From contig JABVXU010000011.1 of NCBI GenBank assembly GCA_013365365.1, positions 1 through 64,000 on the forward strand: a stretch of DNA of 64,000 nt. Reading direction: 5' to 3'. This DNA is from Cruorifilaria tuberocauda. Taxonomy: Eukaryota > Nematoda > Chromadorea > Rhabditida > Onchocercidae. The notes beneath the pieces are model-generated. The model ran no database searches, was not told the DNA's origin, and saw only the letters and a program-made list of their open reading frames with translations. The position numbers and the translations under genes were made by a program. This document shows positions 12,648 to 26,076 of this stretch, in pieces. The first letter of the stretch is position 1, and each line of letters starts with the position of its first letter.

Positions 12648-13979
12648 GGTAATGTTTTTACTTCCTGTTTAAATAGTTAAAAGAGGAAAAGGATAAAAGG
12701 ACAACTGTTTTTCGAGTGACAGAGAAAACTATTATTTTTCATTTCATTTTAACTTTTCTGAAGCAAAGTGAAGCAAACAATTTGAGATAAATTATGAATT
12801 TAAATTTGTCAATGAGAATTCTTGCTTATATGAGTCATGCATTCTTTGTGCCTGAATAGTGCGATCCGAGGACAGTTTATGATTTCATTGCTTGTACTTA
12901 GAGAAGCATACAAATAGTGCTAACTGTGATGAATAAAGATTGAAACTTTGTTTGTTGAAAACAACTTACCGCAAAGAGAAGGGTGACATTATTTGTTATT
13001 GGAAGAGGGAAATCTAGCTTCGATTTTTGTTTTTATTTGTTTTCAAATTCTTGAAAGTTTTGTCGAATTTTCGAGTAAAAATTTCAACTGTATCAGGAAT
13101 CCAGGAGAGGTATCTAAAAGTGAATTCTTATCAGAAATTAAAAATCAAGGAAAAAATAACAGTTAGAAGAAGGTTAAAAATGCCTGTGATGATACAGAAT
13201 ATAGAAGTGATCATTTTAAATACAACGATCGTTACATGTTTCATTTTTCCCTTCGAACTGTATCTGTTGATCTGAACGAAATATATTTATTCCATTATTA
13301 TTTGTGCAGGACCCACCTATTATTTCTTGTTTAATCATTAGAGCTATCTGAAATCGATAATGCTTGCGTTACCATCAGCCATACATCTCTGTGGATCAAG
13401 AATTGTAAAATTGATGTGAAACACAAAAATTAACTGAGACGAATTATAATATCAACGAAGACAATTTCGAACTGCTTCATTCTATACAATTTTCCATTCA
13501 TTTTTATCTGCACAATCATAATTAGATGCATGAATCAACTTTTTTTCGAGTTCTTGCTGCAACCATTGCCAACAAAGCACAAATTTCGTCAGTGATGTAT
13601 TGAGTGTAGCTTAAAAGTTGTTGTAATAGTGATCATCTTTATTTTTGTTATTTCTGCAAATAACATTCCGATAAAACGTAGAACAAGATATTATAAAGTG
13701 GTGATAGAGAGGATGGTTCCAAGGTTTCAAAAAGGAGGAAGAAGTTCTTTTCTTCAATGAAGATATCCTCGAAGGATGCATGGAATTTCAGGCGCAGAAA
13801 AGATAAGAGTGGGAGGGAGCAGAGTGCTAATATGGTGTTGTTCTGATGCTAATTCAGCTGAAATGTAACAACTGTGTCAACTATGCGATAGAGAAGGTGA
13901 AGTTACACACCTGTAACTTTAAATGTCTGTTAACAATTTGCGCCTCTTGACGTGATCTCTTCTGTACAAGCAGATGCAA

Positions 13980-14480
13980 TCACTAGTGCTGGAGATTGTT
14001 CAATCACTTTTACCTGCCAAGTGAATGATTTTGATTACTGATTGAAAAGTCAAGCAACAGGCCCCACATACCTTTTCCCAGGAATGAGTGTAAACGAGAA
14101 AGGGAACTGTTTCGTTTGCTTCCAAGTTCTTCCCTTTCCCCACGAAGTGGTGACAGGAAAGTGAAACTGACAAGTATGTCCAAGTATGCACACATTCGAT
14201 TTCTCTCTCTCAGTTATGATTACTGCCATGTTTAGTCTTGTCCCTCATCGAGCCGCTTCAAACTCCCCCAGCTAGACGTATCGCTGTTGTGTTGTTGACG
14301 TCGACTACGACGACGATCCATCCAGCCATCTATCCATCCGTCTACCGGTAATACCAATACCTCTGCACCACTCACCTGCATATATGCACGAAATACTTTT
14401 GTTGTGCTGCTCGCTGCCTCAGAACAAGTTTACAGATAGCATTAATGTGCGTGTTTTCCCGAAATTATCACTTCAGATCT
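13980..14480. promoter_or_regulatory. GC-richer patch upstream of the four-pass membrane gene
   Basis: Local rise in GC with CpG-containing runs such as GACGTCGACTACGACGACG around 14300, about 0.5-0.9 kb before the ATG at 14934. Overlapping minus frames at 14000-14195 look like no protein. A promoter or 5' untranslated region is an inference from position and composition. Confidence 0.3.
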
Positions 14481-14933
14481 GCAACATTTGCGCCTCTTTC
14501 TCATTCTGCGATAATATTTCTCTCTTCGGGTATAGCTGCTCTGTGATGTGTGAGTGAATTCCTCTTGGTGAAGTTTGAGCTGCAGTACGCTTGTTGATAC
14601 GCGAATTCGAGATTTGATTAGACCGAAGTAGCGTTTTGCACTTTGTGAGAATGGCCTGAGGATGGTTTTTCTTGAGCGATCTACCCTTCCACTTCAATTA
14701 AAATCGTGTTTTGAAGTTAAATATACAGTGCTAGTACTTCCTCCATCCTGAATTCCGGATTATCGTTTAGGATTCTATCCGTGTGAAGTGCAATACTACA
14801 AAAGATATTTCATACATCCCATTTATCGTCAGTTTTGCAACGTCAATTCTACCAGCGATTAACTGATAATTTGTCAATTGTTATTTAATTGAAATTAAAA
14901 TTTCTACTAAATTTCAAAATCTTTATCAAAGCG

Positions 14934-17900
14934 ATGGTATCACATTCGCTGCTTGTTGGTATTTCTGCTTTCGTCAGAATGTTCATTTTGGTAAGTGTTA
15001 TAACTATTACTTTACTGACAGTATTGCACACATGGTGGACAGAGCTTAACAGACATCTGTGTGTTGCATGTAAAATTTTCTGATATTACTTCAATTACTT
15101 TGTTTTCCATGGTGGTATCTTCATGTTCTGAAGTAACTGAATGTTTGACGTCAATTTACTCAACCATTTACGTCAAATTTCTGATTGCCGTTTGTTTCTT
15201 CAGCAGCACTCAGGAGAGGATAGTTATTAATTGATTTAAACATTCCAAAAGAGCAAAGATATTGGAAGAATGCAATGTATTGGGAAATTCGAAAAGTTTG
15301 GAATTCTAATTTGTTTAACTTTTTCAATTAGGCGACAAAAAATTCGCATAATGAATCGTTCAACACTCAAAACATTTATTGAATGATTGTTTACAAAGGG
15401 AAAGAGAAGAATTACGAATGTATGAATTTGAAATTTTTAAATTGCATTCTTACTCATTGATATAACAAATCATTCCATGAAGGATCATAAAAATTCTTTA
15501 TTCTTTATTGCGAGAAATACTGATAATAACAAATCGACTGCATCATGTCTTAACGAAAAAGAAACAATAAATGTCATTTAATCGAAAAAGATTAATATCA
15601 CAATGTCCCATGCATCCCTGTTGATTGGAAACCAAGCCCGAAGTCTTTAAGGAAGGGAGTTCTCACTTCTAAATGTTCTTGCTTCCTCAATATACTCTCT
15701 CCACACGTGCCTTGCATGAACCCATAAAGCCTGATCTCAGCTATCCTAATTGTGAGCTAAAATTCCTGTTACATTGCTTTTTGCTTCTATCATTCTTGAC
15801 TGGATGTTTCAGCTGCTCGTGTTCATCTCGGTAATATTAATTTTCACTGCACCCGGAGTCTGCTATACACGATACATCAACGATATTCGAGCAACCGATG
15901 AGGTTTGTCCGAGTGAGAACTTTCTACCGATGGGTGTCAACCGATGGAGTAACGGTGTACATTTTCAAAATCGCGGACAAAAGTATCATTTCTCAATTTA
16001 CTAAACTGTTTTCTTCGTTTTTCTGAGTTGACCTAAACTATGGTCTTCCTGAAATTTTGGACCTGACTTATCTCTGCTCAACTATTATTGTCTGTATTCC
16101 TGACGGCACATTCTCCATTTTAAAAGGGAAACAATTAAAGTTTGTAAAGTGCAATAGCGTAGTTCAGTAACGTCTGTTTACATAGCGAGATTTGCTTGCA
16201 CAAGAATCTTTCGTATGCGACTCTGCGACCATCACTTGAACAAAACATCCATACTTTGGTGTGAGAGTTTGTCCGGATCCGGTTTTTCTCAAAAGACTTC
16301 ATGATATCACATTTTCCCGGAATTTTTAAATATCCGTATTCCCTTCACAGCAATATTTCAAAGTAGAAAACTTCATGATTACGCATATATCTGATGAACA
16401 GTGCCTGCAATTCTAAATTTATCACTTTAATGACTGAAATGATTCGTCCCACCCAATTTTGATGCTTTCCTGAATCTGGAGAAACTGTTATTCCAAAGAA
16501 TTAAAATTTGAAATGAAAAAGTTTGCTATATGGGAGAAATATGTATTTATCTCGAATTTATCATTTATTTGTAAGCAGAGATCATCTAGCCATAGATGGC
16601 GGTTGAAATGGTGGTAAATCTTTTGGTAGAAAAAGTCGGGATTTGAATACGAAAACTAAAAATTTGAATTACAGTATTTAATTTCTTAAGAAATAAGAAT
16701 CATTTTTGAGAAACGATATTGGATTTAGAAAATTTTAATTGAAACTTCTATCGCTCAATGTTCATATATTGATAATCGGTAGTGGAATTTATTTAAAAAG
16801 CTCTTGTTGTAAGGATTCATGAAATGTTCCTGTTCAGCTAAAAACTTGTCTAATAGCTTTCCAGCTTTTCTCTTTCAATCAGCTCCACCATACATTTTAA
16901 AATAACTATCTGAAATTTTCATAGGAAAGACAATTAGATGTCTTCATTTGTCACTACATGGCTGAGTATCTCAACATCCAGTATCTCAATCTGATATTTC
17001 ACATTATCAACTGTTATCAGTCTAATTCTCATCATTTATTATCCTACGGGTCGCTCAAATGCTTCATAAATGTTGCAGCGTTTGGGGTCAACTGGCAATT
17101 GTCATAATTGCAATACTGTTTGCTTTGCCACCACTTGGATTAAGCTGTTTCCAGATCGCTACCGGTGTTAACTTATTCTATTTGGTGAGCTTTTTGATAT
17201 AAGAACTGTGAATAGCTGATGTTTAATTTAAGCAACCGATAAGCAGAAATTCCAATAATTAGCTGAACTCATTGGATGCTAATGAAAGAGTAAAGTACTA
17301 CTGAGTACTATCAGTAGAGGTAGTAATCATATAACAAAGTCAACATTATCTCTTTCTGTGCAAAAATCCTTGTAAGTATTTCTAGCGTTGTCAATTTTCA
17401 CTGGCTTACTTTGTATCAGTTCGAAGAGTTAACTATTCATCCTGGCTATAAATTACTAAAAACCTGATCAATTAAATCAAGATGATATTGAATTAGGGCG
17501 GGGTGGAGGAAGTATAAATTTTGGCCAGCGCATTTTCAGAAAACAGTCTTATTCATTTATTTGATTTTTATTTATATGCATAAGCTGATCATACTTTTGG
17601 CTTTCCCGTCCATAATATATAATATAAGAACTTTTACTCCTTACTTTAATGACAAAGTAGCGCTGACATATGAGTTCCATTATCACCAGCATCACATGAT
17701 TTTCTTAATGAACATTTTTGAAAAATCCATGTTTGCAGCAAATATGTCTGTCGACAGTGTCCATTTTGGTTTTCCTGGCGCTTGGAGGCGTGGAAACATG
17801 GTATGCGACAGGTTTCAGTCATATGGGACCATTAATTAGACAAATTGGTGGTGGACAGTTCAGTGGTTGCTTGAATCTACCAAACTGCGATATATTGTTT

Positions 17901-18459
17901 GTCGTCAAAGGATGGGCAGTTGCTGCGGTTTGCAATGCTTTTATTTACTCTCTTACTCTTACTACTTTTATTCTTTATAAAACTTAAAGTCATTTAATTC
18001 CAAAGAATTTACCAATTCTAAATCTCTCAGTAAGAGTGGCAAGCAAATTAATTCTTTAATTCAGACCATTCTAGAAGAAAAGAAAGTCTAGCATTGCGAG
18101 ATTGAGTAAATGTAAACTGGGCTTTCAAATCACTTTCAAGATACGATCATCCATTGGCTTGCTATTAAAATTTGCTGAAATTACTTAAAAATATGAAGTT
18201 ACTTAAATGCAATATGTTAAATAACATTCAGCTTTCTGACTTAAACCAAAAACGCAATTTTCAACATGGATATTTAAATAGCAGAATTAATGAATGAAAT
18301 TCATTCACTTGTGACTTGTGCAGGCTCTTAGCTTCGGAGTAGCTTTATTTCATCATATTCCTGCAAGTAACTTGTGAATTCTTTCAGGCTTTCTTATTCT
18401 TGTGCGCTGTTCTTTTCCTTCTGGACATCGGAATTCAGTTTCTTCTTAGAGACAAGTAA
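14934..18459 (+). CDS. Four-pass membrane protein (claudin/MARVEL-like topology)
   Basis: Exons with clear edges: 14934-14990, 15813-15954, 17079-17184, 17739-17927 and 18388-18459. Exon 2 ends in phase 1 while the 17079 exon needs phase 2, so a small exon is missing. A 25-base candidate at 16925-16949 has an AG acceptor and GT donor and restores the frame, giving 196 residues. Four hydrophobic segments are visible: one across exons 1-2 (VRMFIL joined to LLVFISVILIF), one in the 17079 exon (LAIVIIAILFALPPLG), one at the start of the 17739 exon (TVSILVFLALGG), and a last one across the final junction (KGWAVAA to AFLFLCAVLFLL). The loop after the first segment carries two Cys and a Trp, and the loop before the fourth has a CLNLPNC pair, as in claudin-like proteins. 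The protein ends LLRDK. The exact family is not recognised; a cell-junction or cuticle role would be a guess. Confidence 0.7.
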
Positions 18460-19827
18460 AACCTTTTCCTCTCAAAAGTTAGCTGAAAGCCAGATTTCCC
18501 TGTAGGTTATTCGACGTAAGAGTTCAACAGTGCAAATTTGAAATCTTTTCCCTGGGTTCTGTTCATTAAAACCAGTTATACACATTTATGTCGATAATTG
18601 TAGATACTCGCAAACATATACCACACCGGTGTCATCTCGCGCTTCATACGGACCGCCAGAACCGAGTCGTGTCGACAACCATCGCACAAGAATACACGTC
18701 GGCAGTAAATTTTAAACTGCTTTGGCTGTTCGCAGATCGCTTTATCGTATCAGAATATATTTGCAGAAAATTTTCTGCAACATTCGATTTGCTTTCAGTT
18801 GATGTGAAGGAACTGTAACTTCATAAAATTCTTAAAATGAAGTTAAAGCAAACCAATGTTTGAATGTTTTGCTTATAAATATCAATGAGATTGTTTGTTG
18901 GTTGTAGGCATTTATCAATAAGTAATTATAAATGAACTTCAGGAAGTAATTATAAGGAGAAATTAGATTAAAATGGCTTTGAAAATTTTTCACAAAAATA
19001 TCTTTACAGACTGATCGGGAGAAGTGTTATTGACTCTGATGGTGTCACTGGTGCTCTATTCTCGTTTAATTTTTATGTATTGAAGTCAAATTCTCAACGA
19101 TCAATTTGATGAAACCCAAATTAAAGTGGTAAGATATTAACGGAGTGATACAGCACGTTTAATATCTCCTTCCTCTTTAAAATGCAATATTGTGATATTC
19201 GCAGCAATTCATTTATCACGTTGACTTTTTGTTCTTTCTCCCTTGGATTCGAAAAATGGCTTATCTTTTTAAACCGGAAGTTATTTTCATTTGATAAATC
19301 CGAATTTTGGGATCACGCTATTATCCGAACTATGTATAATAGGGACCGTTAACTACCATTTCCATACTCTCGAGATAACTTCATAAAAATCCGATGATAT
19401 GAAAAAGACAGAATAAATGATTTGTTTGTTCCTGTTAATTAAGGTTTTTCCTTTCTCATTCTTTTTTCTTTTGTCGATTTGCTGAGAAGAAGTCTAATTC
19501 AGTTCAAAATTTGTAAGTGAAAGGTCGCTCGTTACCATTTCATTTCAAAATCAAAAAAAAAAATAGTGTGAAAGACTTTCTGAAACTGCAACCTTTTTCG
19601 GACGGAAAATAGCTTTTTTAATAAGGTTAGTTAGAGATTTTTTCTTTTGATACGATCGTTTTAAATAACTTTGCAGCAAATAAGCTATAAAGTGTGATCA
19701 ATAGATTCATAAATAATATTGAATTTGCATCACTTATTCTAAGTCATGAGTACAGTAAATATTTATTTTAATAAATATTTAAATTATTCATGTTTCTTCA
19801 CAGCGATTTCGAATTATTTGAATCGGA
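18460..19827. other. Convergent 3' region, no gene seen
   Basis: Lies between the 3' ends of the four-pass gene (+) and the BPI-family gene (-). It probably holds both 3' untranslated regions. A 76-codon frame at 18588-18818 has no recognisable features. Confidence 0.45.
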
Positions 19828-22800
19828 TTAGTAGTCTTCCTCACTTTCCATCTGCTCTTTCTTTCTTGCTCTCGCTATCTCCGCATTAAGGTACACTTTG
19901 AATTTCCGGATGAACCGCGGTAAATCATAACTATAAGATATGAGTGTACATCTTTCATAGCGTATTTATTCTTAAGGAGTTCCTCGAAAGTTTCTCTTTT
20001 GAAAAAAGCAAGGCTATGAAGAGGGAATTGAAAAAATAACCTAAAATCGGTGTCGATTACGATAGCATGGTCGATGTAAGTTAGCGATGGTCTCTCAAGT
20101 TCAACACCGCATATGACCGGCAGCCTAATTCCTGAAATGAGATTTCTGAGAAGGAATTTGATACTGGCAGAACCAAACATTTCTTGAATGGTAGTTAAAT
20201 GATATTTCGTCTCAACTGGCACTCGCAGAATCACTTCACCTCGCTGGTTGAACGCAAATCGCAGGCGTTTCTTTATTTTTGGCCAAAGTTTCTTCGGCAC
20301 CACACTATTCAATGCTTTCCGAATAGCATTCGCAAATGTTCCACCAATTCCCATATGAAAAGGAATAAAATGAAAATAAAATACTGCATGGAGAGCTGGC
20401 ATGAAATAAGAAATACTTCGTCCATGAGAAATACACAAGTGATCGAATTCATTTTTCCTACAAATAAAGAACGAACCCCTTTCATCTTGATATCTACACC
20501 GGTCAATGCGACGTCGCCATATAAACGGCTGTGTCTGAGATATGGACGAACCTTAAAGCTTTTTAAATATTATTATACATTATGTGGATGATAAGATTAA
20601 TTGCTGCATGGATTACGCAAATTTAGAGATTAAACAAAGTTATACATTTTATTGACAAGATTGCTTTGGTATCAAAGTTGCCTGTCTTTCTGTCAAACGA
20701 TATGGATTAGAAGAATAACTTAGTCTTGACCAAAACGAATGGACTCGCTCCGGAAGTTGATGGAACCTAATCTTACTGTTTCCCACATAAATTGTTTTAC
20801 TGGAGATTCTTTAAATAATTCCATACGGTTACTTTGTTCTGGAATACTAATCAACTTCATACTTAAATTTCAATATACCAGAAATTGTTCTTAAATCAAA
20901 TATTTTCTGTTTTAAAAATTTTAAAGTAAATCAACTGACCGTTATATCAAGTTCAGCATTTGCATTGACAATATTATGTCTTCGTGTTTTGCCGATGAAT
21001 AAAATTAATAAATCAACTTGAATATCAATTTTAACACTTTGTTCAGTAATAGTGAGATATGGTCGCCTGGAATAATTTAGGAATTTAACAAAAACAAAAA
21101 AGCCTTCCCATAAAATAAATTCCATCTCATTGATACAGTGGAAAACCGTAAATGCTATCACTGTCAAACATGACTTTACTTATTTTCAAAATCGTAATTC
21201 ATTAGTTCAAAATCAAGAATTAATTCGAAAAATTGTTATCAGTCTTTAATCAGTCATTGCAAAGATATCTTCGGCATTTCAAAATAAAAAGCATTAATTG
21301 AAAGGAATAAAATTTTGAGGTAATCTAACCTGGTTAAATTAGCAATAAATTGAAGTTCACAGCGAGCACAAAGCAACTTAGCTATCGGTTTTATGAATTT
21401 CGGCAAGCTATGAGTACGAAATGTTTCACGTAACATTCCCATATCTTCGTCATAAACATGCGCAAAGAATGTGTTAGGTACATATTCGCTGATAATCACA
21501 CCAAACATCTATAAATAGCGGGCATTGCCTCTTCCGGAATGTCAGATGTGTTCCGGCAGATAGTCTCCCATGCAGTGACTCATTCCTTTTGTATTATTTG
21601 CTATTTTAATTAATTGTAAGTTGAGTGAATAGACGATTAACGAACCTGATCACCAAAAGCCGATATATTGAGCATATTTGGTCGATCGACATTTCTAGCT
21701 TTTCGCCCGAAAAATACGATGCCTGCGTCGAGACCAAATATCACATCCTAGCAAGTAAAAAAGAAATTCATGTCTTATTACATTATTGTCCTAGATTTCA
21801 TATGAAGATAAGGAAATCCCGGTAAACGGGTAGATGGCAAGAGCTTTTGAAAGATCTTCTAGAAATCTAAAAATTGAGAAAGGAAGAATAATTTACATGG
21901 TACCTCATTCGAGAACTTCGGTGGATAGAGTAGAGTTAAGTCAGGGGCCCAGAGACCGTCTTTCAGCAGTGGGTTGAAACGCTGACTCTCAGGAGTCTCG
22001 TCAAAATGGAGCTCGCGTCTCCTTCGCAAGTAAATCGCATCTGCGGAGTCGACCCGATCTTCAGCACACAATTCAGCTGCAAATTTTGCTGCTAAATCCT
22101 CGTCGTCTTCCATCTACAAAGTCGCAAGCAGTTTTGGTTTACTTTCCGAATGATTTTACCATTACAGTATCCACGAATGATGCTCATTTTGTGTGCTAAT
22201 CTGCACTGTTGTCAGTTTATAAGTTCGATTTTTTAAATCTCTTAAATTTAAATATAGCATTCCGATAATTCCGAAAAGCTCATGATCACTGCCAAAATTT
22301 TAGACGAACAGTTTTACGAATTGTTGCAAAAAGTACTAGAGAATTGTAAAAACAACAGTGACACTCATCTCATTTACCTGTTCGTTAGATGTCTCATAGA
22401 AGGCATTTTCATCCTCAGCACTTTCCACTAGTTTCATATTAGCTGATTGAAATGGTTCGCCAAATTTCAATAGGTGTGTGGACGTTGGTACAGGTGATTG
22501 CGTCGGTTGTGGTATAGGCGTAGTCATCAGAATCTTAATTTAAGGAAACCATATATGAAATATGCAGTAATTCTTTAGAATGAAATGAAAGCAACCTGTT
22601 GCTTCTGTTTTTCGAAGAACTGTCCTACTTTTATGGCGAGTTGGCAAAGTTCGCTTCCAAGAACATCGGTTACTGCTTGCTCAATTATTGACCTGTTTGT
22701 AAATAGTAATATTTAGAAAAATTAGTGACAATTAACTTCGGATGTTTCACATTTTCAGATATGATATGATAGATAAAGGTGACAAATAAAGAGCTAATGA

Positions 22801-24407
22801 ACAGGTAAGTTTAATTAATCACAAAAGAGCATAATGGAAACAAATTGCATGCATGCCTCAGCAAATTCAGATACGTCGACATATCACCAGCGAAAACAAT
22901 CCTGACAAGATCAGAGGTGACATTGCATATCGGTGTCTATAAAGGAGTTATTTAATAAGAAGTGGCAAAGTCCAAAGATCCGGACAGAAGCATGGATCCA
23001 TATTATGAAAATGGTAATTGCCGATTGTCTGCCATGTCTGAACAATCATGTTTTTTGTCACAAAAGTGAAGCAGTGGAGAAAGGAATCAAAAGGTAAGTA
23101 TTGCGTGAGAGTTATTCCCTGATGTGCCCAAAGTAGTGAATGAATTCTTTGTAGCAATCAATGCTACCATAAGTTAACAAGAACTGATCACCGGCCTTAA
23201 TAATGTTCAATCTTTCTCTTTCATTCCTGCTGATGTGTACTTCCATAGTGACACTTAAATTCTGCACGTCAGCTTTCAACTTCCCTTTATGTGTGCTGAA
23301 GAAGGTGGAGGCATCGTAGACCGCGTTGAGCATCACTTGAGGTAAAAATACATACGCCCCAATACCTCAAAATTTTAAATGTACAAAGTGAAAAAGGCAG
23401 TTTGGGGAAGGTAAACAGAAGGTACTGCTTAGAATAATCACTGTGAAATTAATTTGACGACAGCTGGAATTGTGATCAACATACTGTTATCACTACTCAT
23501 TGTTAAGAGAGGAAAGAATATTTCAAGAAATCCAACTGTGAAAGATAAGTCAACTGTCAGATAACAGTAACTGGATGAAGTTGGAATCATGCATTACAAA
23601 TAATGGCACGTTATTGCTGCAAATCACCTACGAAAACGCCCATTATGGTTCATTTATAGTTTTTTAAACTCAACAAAACTCAGGTCTTTCCATTAGCCGT
23701 GGTACTTGATTAGATTCAGATATACAATCTTATCAAGGGATAACGAAGGTCACCAATAAAGTAAATTTTGAAATGAATCAGTTTTTCGAAAAAGGGAAAT
23801 TAACGATAAGGTTGGAAGTTTATGGATGACAGGAAGGAAACTTACTTACCAATATTGTTAAGAAATTTGGCTTTTATCGTCGGGTTACTAAATTTATCGA
23901 TAATTAGATGTGAAATTTTGATTTGTGGTTGCTCAATAGTGGGAATTTCTGATTTCTCAAGCAACTGTGGTAGTGCCTCGGCAGCCAAATCTGTGATATA
24001 ATCCACACCCTGAAAATAAGCCTTAATTGAACGCCAATTTTGTTAAAAAAATGAGTTGAATAAGAAATTGTATCAATTTCATATTCGCTTTCCTCTGTTA
24101 TCTGAGTAAAGGAAATATAGAAAGTGAAGCATCTTCTTCAACCAAAGCATTAAGAAACCTTTTGGCTGATTCGAAAATATATTCCAGCCGTTATGCCTTT
24201 ATGACGCTCAATTTCCTGTAGTCGCAGGTTGTGTGGTCCGGTTTGTAAGCCAACTGCAGTTTCGGGACTTGTGACTTGCCCATCGCCACCAGATTGAGTG
24301 TTGGTCCTCTGAGGTGTGCCCGTCGACTCCGACTGGGTACTTTCCCCGGTTCCAATCGAGTGAAAAAAGCAGACAGCAATCAGTAGGCAGTGATTTGCAG
24401 GAGTCAT
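19828..24407 (-). CDS. BPI/LBP/PLTP-family lipid-binding protein
   Basis: About 15 exons: 24159-24407, 23850-24009, 23196-23335, 22857-22936, 22596-22692, 22378-22533, 21904-22113, 21646-21747, 21330-21508, 20940-21066, 20777-20854, 20462-20551, one ending at 20240 with start unresolved (about 20340), 20041-20131 and 19828-19930. The N-terminus is a signal peptide (about 22 residues) and a Ser/Thr/Gly-rich spacer. The BPI N-barrel start follows (FRISQKGVDYITDLAAEALP), like ITQKGLDYAxxxGTAAL in BPI. The C-barrel shows GVIISEYVPNTFFAHVY and ends with GIRLPVICGVELERP and IVIDTDFSYD, matching the family's terminal strands. Between the barrels is an insertion of roughly 110 residues, Pro/Thr-rich then acidic. 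The family binds lipids or lipopolysaccharide outside the cell. Two introns appear to use GC donors (after 23196 and 22857), and the acceptor before about 20340 was not found. The call is firm for the family, not for the ligand. Confidence 0.85.
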
Positions 24408-26076
24408 AACACTAAGAAATTAGTTGATACTATTACTTTTTGCTGATTGCAGTGAATGGCATAAGCTTTAATTGTCTAAACAATGCAACTTAGCGTATTA
24501 ATTGGTCTGGCCGAGCGGTGCATTTCGAAAAGAGTAAGTTAAGTGAAGTGAGAGGAAAATGATTGTAGTGAAGCTGAAGATAGCAAGACAAGCAGCTGTG
24601 ATGATTTAAGGGTGGGAAGAGGAGGTCAATGAGATGAACAGGTGACGCGTGACACACTGTACGCTTTCGAGTGTCATGCTTTCCAATTTGTCATGGAACT
24701 TTTTCATGCATAAAGCAGTCTTATTTCAAGAACTGGCGCTGTTTCACCTATCTGAAATTAACTTCTCGGTTTCATTCGAAAATCTTAAGCATAATTTCAG
24801 TCGGAAAGTGATTCATCGGTCGAAAAGATTTAAACATCGTGCGAAATTAAGCAAAACTAACTTTTAACAATGAAATATTTGCCTAAGCATGCTTTGTTTG
24901 AAATTCTGAAGGGAATCAATTAATAATACTCGACATGATCCAACCCTGCAGATATTACGAGCAATGCAACTAACTCCGAGAGGTCTTGGTGAAAGATCCA
25001 AGCAGAGGAAGGATTCTGAATAGTTGCTGAAAAATTACAATCTCTTGAATCTTGAGGAACAAATTTACTTCAAGCGAATTCCCTATGGCTCAATAATGAT
25101 CAAACGACGTGATTTCCGCCTTGATTGCGAGAAGTGTCGTTTTCGATCACTGACTCCTTTTATTCTGATTAAGTATTTCGTGTTTATTTTCGTCAGAATA
25201 TTTTAGTCGTCATTTTCCGCAACCGTTGCTCATCGGATCACAATTCCGAGTTTCACCGAAAAGTGAAGTGAGGGCACCCAGATTGCGTTGGAATAGAGAG
25301 GTCACAAGACATTCTTCTTTCACGAACTCTAGTCGGCCTCTGTTTATGTAAACTTTGATAACTTCTTATGAGAAGTGCTTGATAGATAATGTTTACTGTG
25401 ACTGCTGCAGGGGTTGAACTCTCCATACTTGATGAAAATTCGTCAGGAAAGCGTTAAAGAATCATGGTTATGATACTACCACGATATGTAACTCAGCGGT
25501 ATTCTCTGATTTTCTACAGCTGCATTTATAACGCTATAATATGGAAATCTGGAATTCAAAATGTAGGTGATCTTCGAAGTCAATTTTTGAGTGCACTGAA
25601 ATTACGGACAGCAACGTCTGGTGAAACTATTAAGGTGCAAAATTAGTATGACTTTTATTTCTGTTAAAATACATTGGTGATGATTTATGAAACAGTATAT
25701 ATATATATATGAAATTACAATAAAAAGGCAATTACAATATCCAAAGTAACAGAGAAATATGCCAGAAGCACATGATACAAGAAAAATAAATAGAAATATG
25801 TAAACTTAAATATGGATTTCTTTAGTTAAACAAGGAGGCAATCTTCCCGTGAAAACAGTATTGAAATTAGCGGTCTCGATATTGCTGAGATAATCTGAGA
25901 AAGACTACTCAAGTTCTGAGAGTGATAATAGAATTACATGGAAGAGAATCACCTGGTGAGAGAATGTTGACCTGTTATACAGAACAAATGAATCGAGAAA
26001 AAGCTGAAGGATTCTTCGAATTGTTGCAACATTCTAAATTATCGTCATCACATCATTCACCAGGTCTCGTCATCAG
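24408..26076. other. Intergenic, no gene seen
   Basis: The upstream side of the BPI-family gene, whose ATG is preceded by a TTTCTTAG four bases away. Open frames at 24649-24867, 25024-25206 and 25464-25646 (+) have no recognisable content. A TA microsatellite lies at 25695-25710. Confidence 0.45.

Noticed and set aside
20199..20591. 130-codon plus ORF
   Set aside because: It is antisense to exons of the BPI-family gene, whose minus reading matches the family and splices in phase.
24505..24535. GGTCTGGCCGAGCGGT, like the D-arm of a Leu/Ser tRNA
   Set aside because: No matching acceptor stem, anticodon loop or T-arm follows.
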